5,603 bases of DNA, from positions 1-5,603 of the forward strand of contig JAJYJF010000176.1 of NCBI GenBank assembly GCA_021796375.1, given 5' to 3'. Source of the stretch: Chloroflexota bacterium (GTDB lineage: Bacteria > Chloroflexota > Anaerolineae > Anaerolineales > Anaerolineaceae). A program made the position numbers and the translations under genes. This document shows positions 1 through 4,479 of this stretch, in pieces (position 1 is the stretch's first letter; the number at the start of each line of letters is the position of its first letter). Below the pieces are notes generated by a model that was given only the letters and a program-made list of their open reading frames with translations, made no database searches and was not told the origin of the DNA.

Positions 1-273
1 TACCAGGAATCGCTCAACAACATCGTCAAGCATGCCAACGCCACCGATATCTGGATCACCTTCACCAAGGATGAGGATACCGCGATCATGGAAATCCGGG
101 ATAACGGCGAAGGATTTGAGATCCCGCACGACTGGCTGGACCTGGCGCGCCGCGGGCACCTGGGCCTGGTAGGGATGCGCGAGCGCGCGCTGGCGGTGGG
201 AGGCGACGTGGAGATCGCGTCGCAGCCCGGTAAAGGCACGGTGCTGCGCGTCATCGCCCCGATCAACGCCTGA
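1..273 (+). CDS. Sensor histidine kinase, C-terminal ATPase domain (partial, 5' end outside window)
   Basis: The last 90 residues of a two-component sensor kinase are read in frame from base 1 to a TGA. They make up most of a HATPase_c domain. The N-box is YQESLNNIVKHANA (residues 1-14, with E3, N7, K10 and H11), the G1 box is DNGEGF (34-39), the G2 box is GLVGMRERA (55-63), and a GKGT motif lies at 77-80. The GLxGMRERA form and the short gap between G1 and G2 are typical of the NarX/LiaS/DesK (HisKA_3) kinases, which autophosphorylate a histidine and pass the phosphate to a NarL/LuxR-type response regulator. The sensor and dimerisation parts lie upstream of the window, so the signal is unknown. 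No response regulator follows; the next gene points the opposite way, so a partner regulator, if adjacent, must be upstream. Confidence 0.95.
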   Translation, partial: YQESLNNIVKHANATDIWITFTKDEDTAIMEIRDNGEGFEIPHDWLDLARRGHLGLVGMRERALAVGGDVEIASQPGKGTVLRVIAPINA

Positions 274-284
274 CGCGACCGCCG

Positions 285-749
285 TCAATCGTGAGAATGC
301 TGCTTGCGCAGCGATGCGCCTGCTTCCGGCGAACTCAGCGAACCTCTCCACCCGGTGGGGAAAACCCTGTGCATCCAACCGTCCAGGGATCCAAAAATGG
401 GTCCCGCGAAGCCGGCCGCCGGGCTGGCGAGAGCCGTCTCCTGCAGGACGAAGGCGACCAGCGAGGTGGTCCTCCCCGTATCCCAGGAGTGCTCCTGCGA
501 CTGGCCCAGCACCTGGATGAGCTGCCCCTCCACCCACTGGTGGAAAAGCTCGGGCGAGATGGCTTTGGGAAAAGTCTTTCGCCCGCTGGAATGTATGGCC
601 TCGACCCGCTCCAGCACCGGGCTGTAAAAATAGGTGGGCGGGTCTTTTTCGTTAACGGTTTTTGCGTACCGCACCAGGTCTTGAAATGCGCTCTTGTCCG
701 CCAGCGAGGAGGGAAGCCAGCCGCGCGTACCGTTCAGGTTTAATACCAT
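285..749 (-). CDS. Hypothetical protein, 154 residues, no recognised family
   Basis: I do not recognise this protein. The minus-strand frame is preferred over the open plus-strand frames here for three reasons. Its codons are G/C-ending like those of neighbouring genes. Its composition is normal, whereas the opposite frames are rich in Arg, Pro and Gly. A strong Shine-Dalgarno run (TTAGGGGGAAGG) directly precedes the ATG at 747-749. The N-terminal half is polar and probably folded (aromatic TYFYSP near 39-44, FHQWVEGQLIQVLGQ near 69-83). A moderately hydrophobic stretch rich in Ala and Gly runs from about 95 to 122; it is weak for a membrane helix. The last 20 residues look low in structure. 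The stop is 11 bases from the convergent kinase stop, so it is not in the kinase operon. A long hairpin lies in its leader. Confidence 0.62.
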   Translation of the reverse strand: MVLNLNGTRGWLPSSLADKSAFQDLVRYAKTVNEKDPPTYFYSPVLERVEAIHSSGRKTFPKAISPELFHQWVEGQLIQVLGQSQEHSWDTGRTTSLVAFVLQETALASPAAGFAGPIFGSLDGWMHRVFPTGWRGSLSSPEAGASLRKQHSHD

Positions 750-761
750 CCTTCCCCCTAA
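750..761 (-). promoter_or_regulatory. Ribosome binding site of the 154-residue hypothetical gene
   Basis: Read on the minus strand, TTAGGGGGAAGG lies immediately before the ATG. The AGGGGG core is 4 bases from the start codon, and the purine run is long. It is the main evidence that the minus-strand frame is translated from this ATG. Confidence 0.6.
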
Positions 762-781
762 CCTCGAACCACGAAATTAAC

Positions 782-827
782 CACCGCGCAGGCTCAGCCT
801 TGAAAACGGGGCTGGGCTGCCGCGGTG
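782..827 (-). repeat. Imperfect 18-bp inverted repeat in the leader of the hypothetical gene
   Basis: The arms at 782-799 and 810-827 match at 14 of 18 positions, 16 of 18 if G-T wobbles are counted, around a 10-base loop. The arms end in CACCGCG and CGCGGTG. The element sits 33 bases upstream of the ATG at 749, so in a minus-strand transcript it would form a stable stem shortly before the ribosome site. No T-run follows on the minus strand, so it is not an obvious intrinsic terminator. It could be an mRNA leader structure, a protein-binding site or a short interspersed palindromic repeat. Confidence 0.5.
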
Positions 828-1001
828 AACCGATAAAAAACCTCTGCCTGCGCCCCGGATCGCCGCGTCCCTACCCTGGGATGGCGCCGAAGACCAGATC
901 CCGGCTGAAGACGCAATGCCGCTGCTCGATCAGCGGTTTCGCGAAGGCAACCTGGTAAAGAACCGTCCTGGAAAAATTCCCGGGGCCGTTCCGGGGTATA
1001 T

Positions 1002-1051
1002 AGATTCTATGGAATCTCTCCGGCTTCGGATAGCTGGGGAATCTCCTCCGG
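1002..1051. repeat. Small inverted repeat plus near direct repeat
   Basis: AGATTC-TATG-GAATCT (1002-1017) is a perfect 6-bp inverted repeat with a 4-base centre. Its right arm begins a near direct repeat: GGAATCTCTCCGG (1011-1023) and GGAATCTCCTCCGG (1038-1051), which differ by one inserted base and start 27 bases apart. The element lies about 120-170 bases upstream of the channel promoter. It may be a regulator site or simply duplicated debris. Confidence 0.35.
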
Positions 1052-1173
1052 GCAGTAGGGATAAATCATCCTCGCCGCATGACATTCACGCCCCCATCCG
1101 GCAGGCCCGGCAAAAAGCGATCAGCCGCCTCGCGGATGAGAGCCTTCCTGCCTGCTCCGATCCCCCGGGCGAT

Positions 1174-1203
1174 TTGACACCAGCCCTGCTTTCCCTGTAT
1201 AGT
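1174..1203 (+). promoter_or_regulatory. Sigma-70-type promoter of the potassium-channel gene
   Basis: A perfect -35 box TTGACA (1174-1179) is followed, after an 18-base spacer, by TATAGT (1198-1203), one mismatch from the -10 consensus. Transcription would begin near 1210, giving a leader of about 23 bases before the ATG. The near-consensus match suggests fairly strong housekeeping expression. Confidence 0.7.
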
Positions 1204-1218
1204 TCATCCATCTCATTT

Positions 1219-1224
1219 GGGGGG
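1219..1224 (+). promoter_or_regulatory. Ribosome binding site of the potassium-channel gene
   Basis: A run of six G (GGGGGG) ends 8 bases before the ATG at 1233. The spacing is suitable and supports that start codon. G-rich ribosome sites recur in this window, also before the minus-strand gene at 749. Confidence 0.6.
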
Positions 1225-1232
1225 TCTGCAGT

Positions 1233-2336
1233 ATGCCTTTTTTAGCTTTCGTGGCTGGCCTGATCCTGATCTTCGCCGTACTGGTCGATGCGTTCGAAAC
1301 GGTCGTCCTGCCCCGCCGGGTGAGCAGCCGCTACCGCATCGCGGGCGTGGTCAACCGGTCCTTCTGGTGGCTCTGGTCCCAACCGGTCCGCCAGGCGCCC
1401 TCCCGCCGCTGGCGAGAAAACTACCTGGCGGTTTTTGGCCCGCTCTTGCTGCTGGTGATGCTGATTTTGTGGGTGATCTTTTTGATCCTGGGATACGCCC
1501 TGATCTACTGGGCCCTGCAGTCTCCGTTCCTGACCCAGGCGAAGGGTCCGATCTTTGAGCTGGACCTGTATGCGAGCGGATCGACACTATTTACCGGGCT
1601 GGGAGATATCTCGCCGGTCACCTGGATCGCCCGCGTGCTGATGGTCTCGGAGGTGGGGATGGGGTTCGCCTTCCTGGCCCTGGTGATCGGCTATGTTCCC
1701 CCGGTTTACCAGGCATTTGCCGACCGCGAAGCCAAGATTACCCTGCTGGACGCGCGGGCGGGCTCGCCACCCACGGCCTTCGAGCTGCTGCGCCGCTGCG
1801 GCGAATCGGACCGCTGCGTGGAGGCCAGGGATTTCTTTGAGAATAACGAAATCCTGTGCGCCGAAATCCTGGAGACTCACCTTTCCTACCCGGTGCTGAG
1901 CTTCTACCGCTCGCAGCACGAGAACCAATCCTGGCTGGCGGCCATCACCATGATCCTGGATACCGCCGCCCTAGTCGTCATTGGGGTTGAAGGGATGTCG
2001 AAGCAGGAGGGGCGGCTGACCTTTGCCATGGCGCGCCATACCATCGTGGACCTGGCGCAGGTCCACCAGGTGCCGCCGCACAATCCCTCCGCCGGGCGGC
2101 TCAGCCGGGAAGATTTTGAGAAGATGCGCGCGATGCTCAAGGAGGTCGGGATGAACCTGGAGGAGGATGCGGACAGCTACGAGCGCCTGGCGAAAATTCG
2201 CCTGCTGTATGAGCCTTATCTCGAAGCGCTGTCGGATTACCTGCTGATGCCCATTCCCGGCTGGATGCCCGAAAACGAAATCCTCGACAACTGGAAGCTG
2301 ACTGCCTGGGGCGGCCCGGGACAGATCCGGCTGTAG
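1233..2336 (+). CDS. Potassium channel family protein (two-helix pore unit with extra N-terminal helix and long soluble tail)
   Basis: This 367-residue membrane protein most likely conducts K+ or another monovalent cation. Helix 1 spans about residues 3-25. A basic loop follows (RR at 28-29, R33, R35, then SRRWRE at 57-62). Helix 2 covers about 66-94. A pore loop with the filter TGLGD (121-125, in the context GSTLFTGLGDISP) comes next, then the inner helix at about 133-158, which ends in GYVPPVYQAF. This order matches bacterial Ion_trans_2 (PF07885) channels. The filter departs from TVGYGD: Phe replaces the first Thr and Leu replaces Tyr. The remaining 200 residues are soluble and mostly helical, with no visible Rossmann GxGxxG RCK/TrkA-N motif, so the gating ligand is unknown. 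It has its own promoter and ribosome site and is probably transcribed alone. Family assignment is fairly secure; ion selectivity is not. Confidence 0.82.
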   Translation: MPFLAFVAGLILIFAVLVDAFETVVLPRRVSSRYRIAGVVNRSFWWLWSQPVRQAPSRRWRENYLAVFGPLLLLVMLILWVIFLILGYALIYWALQSPFLTQAKGPIFELDLYASGSTLFTGLGDISPVTWIARVLMVSEVGMGFAFLALVIGYVPPVYQAFADREAKITLLDARAGSPPTAFELLRRCGESDRCVEARDFFENNEILCAEILETHLSYPVLSFYRSQHENQSWLAAITMILDTAALVVIGVEGMSKQEGRLTFAMARHTIVDLAQVHQVPPHNPSAGRLSREDFEKMRAMLKEVGMNLEEDADSYERLAKIRLLYEPYLEALSDYLLMPIPGWMPENEILDNWKLTAWGGPGQIRL

Positions 2337-2356
2337 GGGCAGGTCCGGTCACGGTT

Positions 2357-2455
2357 TAAGGAAAAAAATACCCTCCCGAGCAGGATATACACCGCCAGGA
2401 GCAGCAGGCCCTCGAACCAGATCGTCTCGCCATCGCGAGCGGTCGCGCTGGCGAG
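2357..2455 (-). pseudogene. Remnant of a Ca2+/H+ antiporter (Cax/ChaA family) gene, extreme C-terminus only
   Basis: On the minus strand this stretch encodes LASATAR followed by DGETIWFEGLLLLAVYILLG and RVFFSL. The pattern DGE-[ST]-x-W-[FL]-EG, then a hydrophobic helix LLLLAVYxxLGxxFF, is the recognisable last transmembrane segment of Cax-type calcium/proton exchangers. Nothing upstream on the same strand (2456-2700, translated in the two relevant frames) resembles the rest of the protein, so about 90% of the gene is missing. The original end may also be damaged. A run of seven T (minus strand, 2362-2368) follows GTA; with six T the frame would read VFFP and stop at TAA, close to a normal Cax end. 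As it stands the frame runs on antisense into the channel gene to a TAA at 2237-2239. It is convergent with the channel gene and now non-functional. Confidence 0.65.
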
Positions 2456-2456
2456 A
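2425..2456. repeat. Near-perfect palindromic hairpin within the Cax remnant
   Basis: TCTCGCCA (2425-2432) and TGGCGAGA (2449-2456) pair perfectly. Inside them, CGCG (2434-2437) pairs with CGCG (2444-2447) around a 6-base loop, leaving one T/C mismatch. It is the first of three stem-loops in 116 bases. It has no T-run, so it is a palindrome of unknown role rather than a clear terminator. Confidence 0.5.
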
Positions 2457-2461
2457 GGCCT

Positions 2462-2476
2462 GCCCGTCCCACGGGC
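2462..2476. repeat. Short GC hairpin
   Basis: GCCCGT-CCC-ACGGGC is a perfect 6-bp stem with a 3-base loop, placed 5 bases after the previous palindrome. It is small and could be chance in GC-rich DNA, but its position between two stronger hairpins makes it worth recording. Confidence 0.35.
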
Positions 2477-2506
2477 GATGGAAAGGGGGGCATTTCACCG
2501 CTGTGG

Positions 2507-2540
2507 GAAACGACCCTGGCGCATCCGGCAGGGTCGTTTC
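2507..2540 (+). terminator. Probable intrinsic (possibly bidirectional) terminator after the potassium-channel gene
   Basis: GAAACGACCCTG (2507-2518) and CAGGGTCGTTTC (2529-2540) form a perfect 12-bp stem with a 10-base loop. The A-tract at the foot of one arm and the T-tract at the end of the other are the usual layout of a two-way terminator. The T-run is only three bases, so termination may be weak. It lies 170 bases after the channel stop and before the next operon's candidate promoter. Confidence 0.55.
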
Positions 2541-2568
2541 GCGAACCGCCCCTGCGGCCGGAACGAGA

Positions 2569-2584
2569 AATTTGCCATCAAATT
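2569..2584. repeat. AT-rich inverted repeat upstream of the envelope operon
   Basis: AATTTG-CCAT-CAAATT is a perfect 6-bp inverted repeat with a 4-base centre, 28 bases before the candidate -35 box. It begins an AT-rich stretch of about 110 bases that contrasts sharply with the GC-rich surroundings. It could be an operator. Confidence 0.35.
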
Positions 2585-2611
2585 GAAATGCACCCGAGGG
2601 AAAGCCACAGG

Positions 2612-2640
2612 TGGACAGAATCGAGAAAATTTGCTAATAT
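2612..2640 (+). promoter_or_regulatory. Candidate promoter for the FemAB-PAP2-flippase operon
   Basis: TGGACA (2612-2617, five of six consensus bases) is separated by 17 bases from TAATAT (2635-2640, four of six). It lies in the only AT-rich stretch of the window, just upstream of the three-gene operon. Transcription would begin near 2647, giving a leader of about 85 bases. No better pair was found by eye, and the call is tentative. Confidence 0.4.
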
Positions 2641-2650
2641 TTCACGTATT

Positions 2651-2676
2651 AAGGTCTAAATAATAAATTAGATCTT
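2651..2676. repeat. Operator-like inverted repeat just after the candidate promoter
   Basis: AAGGTCTAA (2651-2659) and TTAGATCTT (2668-2676) are 9-base arms with one mismatch (a G-T wobble) around the 8-base centre ATAATAAA. Placed just downstream of the predicted transcription start, it could bind a dimeric repressor or form a weak stem in the 5' leader. Confidence 0.4.
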
Positions 2677-2731
2677 GCTTCAGGCGCAGCGCTCTGCTGC
2701 GGAACGGCTTCGTGCATCTATTCTTCGATGA

Positions 2732-3829
2732 GTGGGGGGAAAAGAACCTATCGAAACCGCGATTATTGGTGATCTTCAGGTGACCAGCCCGGCGCCGCGC
2801 CCGGCCTGGCACGAAATCCTCGGGCGGGATCCAAACGGGCTGGTCTTCCAGACTCCCGAATGGACCGAAGCGATGTGCTCAACAGGCTATTACACCGACG
2901 CCAGCCGGCTGTACGAAGCAGCCGACGGGCGGCGCTGGCTGGTCCCCATGGTCCGCAAGGCGGCAATGGTTGCCCCTCTGGCGGCCCAGTTTTCCCTGCC
3001 CCATGGATGGGGGCTGGGCGGCGCCATCACCGAGGGGGACTTTACCGGTGAAGAAGCGCAGATCACGTACGCCGACCTGGCCCGCCAGCCAGTGATTCAA
3101 ACCGGGGTCCACCCCTCCCCGCTGCAAACCGGGGCCTGGGAAGCGGCGATCCCCAGGGGTGTGCCCAGCGCCGAGCTGCTGGAGCACGTTCTTGACCTGG
3201 AAGGGGGATTTTCAGCGGTCTGGGAAAAGCGCTTTCAATCGACCACGCGGACCGCGATCCGTAAAGCGGAGCACTCGAATCTGGTCGTCAAAGCGGAGAA
3301 CAGCGGAGAATTGAACCGCATCTTCTACGAGATGTTCATGGACTGGTCGATCCGCCGCGGCAGGGAGCGCCACCTGCCGGCCTGGCTCGCCAGGCTCACC
3401 AACCAGCGCCGCGACCCGCTCGAGCGGTTCGACCGGATCTCGAAGCACCTCGGCCAGGCCTACCGGGTATTTGTCGCCTTCCGGGAAGGCACCCCGGTCG
3501 CGGCGGCAATCTACCTGACCTTCGGCGAAAACGCTTTTTATTACCGCGGCACCAGCCGGCGCGAGCTTGCCCACCCGGTCCGGGCCAATGACCTGCTGCA
3601 GTGCCTGATGATCCAGGCAGCCAGCGATGCGGGCTGCCGGTATTACCACATGGGTGAATCCGGGGGCGTCGGATCGCTGATGCGCTTTAAAGCCGGGTTT
3701 GGCGCCGTCCCCACCCCGTTCCGGGAGTATTCCATTGAGCGGCTTCCGATCACCCGGGCCCAAGCACAAAAAGAGCGCCTGATCAAAACGATGGAGACCT
3801 TGCTTCTTTCCAGGAATAACAATGACTAG
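2732..3829 (+). CDS. FemAB/GNAT-type transferase, probable envelope or exopolysaccharide modification
   Basis: This protein has up to 365 residues and belongs to the FemAB-like branch of the GNAT superfamily, whose members transfer aminoacyl or acyl groups to peptidoglycan precursors or cell-surface glycans. Features include WHEI and FQTPEWTEAM near 26-48 (first GNAT half), FSAVWEKRFQSTTRTAIRKA (160-179), the second GNAT half with VFVAFREGTPVAAAIYL (246-262) and FYYRGTS (269-275), and the closing motif HMGESGGVGSLMRFKAGFGA (306-325), the usual hlGesg..slxrFKxxFG signature. There is no signal peptide, so it is probably cytoplasmic. The start is uncertain. GTG at 2732 follows an in-frame TGA directly and has no ribosome site. 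An ATG at 2728 is out of frame by one base across a GGGGGG run. A start slightly downstream would use that G-run as ribosome site but would need a rare codon. Its last 8 bases overlap the PAP2 gene. The substrate is unknown. Confidence 0.82.
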   Translation: MGGKEPIETAIIGDLQVTSPAPRPAWHEILGRDPNGLVFQTPEWTEAMCSTGYYTDASRLYEAADGRRWLVPMVRKAAMVAPLAAQFSLPHGWGLGGAITEGDFTGEEAQITYADLARQPVIQTGVHPSPLQTGAWEAAIPRGVPSAELLEHVLDLEGGFSAVWEKRFQSTTRTAIRKAEHSNLVVKAENSGELNRIFYEMFMDWSIRRGRERHLPAWLARLTNQRRDPLERFDRISKHLGQAYRVFVAFREGTPVAAAIYLTFGENAFYYRGTSRRELAHPVRANDLLQCLMIQAASDAGCRYYHMGESGGVGSLMRFKAGFGAVPTPFREYSIERLPITRAQAQKERLIKTMETLLLSRNNND

Positions 3830-4475
3830 CATCGATTACGACAGCTTCTTCATCCTGCTCAGCCTGCTGCTGGTGCTGGCCATCCTGTACGGGCTGGTAT
3901 CGCTGACGGTATACCGCAACAACTCAATCGCAGGTTGGGATCTGCCCATCGGAAGCTGGCTGGTGGCGCACGCCACCCCGCCGGCGAACCGCCTCTTTTC
4001 GCGGATCACCAACCTGGGGAGCTACAAGTTCATCCGCTTCTGCACGCTGCTGATCAGCCTGGCGCTCGTGCTCAACCGGGACTGGCGCCACGCGCTGATC
4101 GCCATCGCGCTGTTCGGCACGAGCATGCTCGTCATGCACTTCTTGAAAAAAATTATCCCTCGCGAGCGGCCGAATTTCCCACATAACGACCTGTACGGCC
4201 TCGACCCGAGCTACCCCTCCGGCCACACCATGCTCGCCACCGCCATTTACAGCCTGGTCGGCGTCCTGATTTTTATCTACGGGCGCGGCGGCCCGATCAG
4301 CTGGGCCGGGCTGATCGGCTTCATGGCGCTCATCCTCCTGGTCGGCTTCAGCCGGGTTTTCCTGGGCTTCCACTTCCTGACCGACGTGATCGGCGGTTGG
4401 ATCGCCGGGAGCATCCTGTTTGTTGTGGTCTGGATGGCGGGGAACTACCTGCTGTTCAGCCTGAGCGCCGCATAA
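3822..4475 (+). CDS. PAP2-family membrane phosphatase (probable polyprenyl-pyrophosphate or lipid phosphatase)
   Basis: This 217-residue integral membrane protein carries the complete PAP2 signature. K109-x6-R116-P117 lies in KKIIPRERP, PSGH is at 132-135 (H135 the proton donor), and S177-R178-x5-H184-x3-D188 lies in SRVFLGFHFLTD (H184 the expected nucleophile). All catalytic residues are present. Hydrophobic segments lie at about 8-30, 72-85, 90-108, 136-153, 160-177 and 189-212, fitting the six-helix family. Such enzymes remove phosphate from undecaprenyl pyrophosphate, phosphatidylglycerophosphate or phosphatidate on the outer membrane face. Beside a glycan flippase, recycling of the polyprenyl carrier is the most attractive role, but that is inferred. 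The ATG overlaps the end of the transferase gene (ATGACTAG), with AGGA 6 bases upstream inside that gene, so the two are probably translationally coupled. Confidence 0.92.
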   Translation: MTSIDYDSFFILLSLLLVLAILYGLVSLTVYRNNSIAGWDLPIGSWLVAHATPPANRLFSRITNLGSYKFIRFCTLLISLALVLNRDWRHALIAIALFGTSMLVMHFLKKIIPRERPNFPHNDLYGLDPSYPSGHTMLATAIYSLVGVLIFIYGRGGPISWAGLIGFMALILLVGFSRVFLGFHFLTDVIGGWIAGSILFVVVWMAGNYLLFSLSAA

Positions 4476-4479
4476 GCGC

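Larger units (their letters stand above)
871..1203 (-). pseudogene. Possible decayed coding sequence in the 483-base gap (low confidence)
   Basis: Several minus-strand pieces read like protein but in different frames and without a continuous start-to-stop gene. From 1203 down, one frame has no usable early start and contains KALIREAADRFLPGLPDGG before a TGA at about 1068. That TGA overlaps an ATG (ATGA) at 1069, which opens a 20-codon frame beginning MIYPYCPEEIPQLSE and ending at TAG (1007-1009). A third frame has no ATG, GTG or TTG and ends at TAG (871-873) after LYQVAFAKPLIEQRHCVFSR and DLVFGAIPG. Codons in that last piece are mostly G/C-ending, like the real genes. This could be one frameshifted gene or chance open frames in GC-rich DNA. 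I cannot name a family. Confidence 0.25.

Noticed and set aside
299..312. Small hairpin GCTGC-TTGC-GCAGC near the convergent gene ends
   Set aside because: It has only a 5-bp stem and no T-run, and lies inside coding sequence. It is likely chance and not a terminator.
291..743. Open frames of up to 150 codons on the plus strand opposite the hypothetical gene
   Set aside because: They are rich in Arg, Pro and Gly, show no ribosome site, and mirror the better-supported minus-strand gene.
662..958. Plus-strand open frame of 98 codons
   Set aside because: It starts inside the opposite-strand gene, crosses the leader hairpin, and has an Arg/Pro/Ser-rich composition without protein-like pattern.
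916..1245. Plus-strand open frame of 109 codons running into the channel start
   Set aside because: It has a poor ribosome site, spans the channel promoter, and has low-bias codons and a serine-rich tail. The minus strand looks more coding in its first part.
1351..2352. Minus-strand and alternative plus-strand frames inside the channel gene
   Set aside because: The channel frame carries helices, pore and filter in order. The others have no motif and no ribosome sites.
2478..2663. Plus-strand open frame of 61 codons in the gap before the FemAB-like gene
   Set aside because: It reads through the terminator-like hairpin and the AT-rich promoter region. The composition is basic and random-looking, and the GGGGGG near its start is part of a non-coding run.
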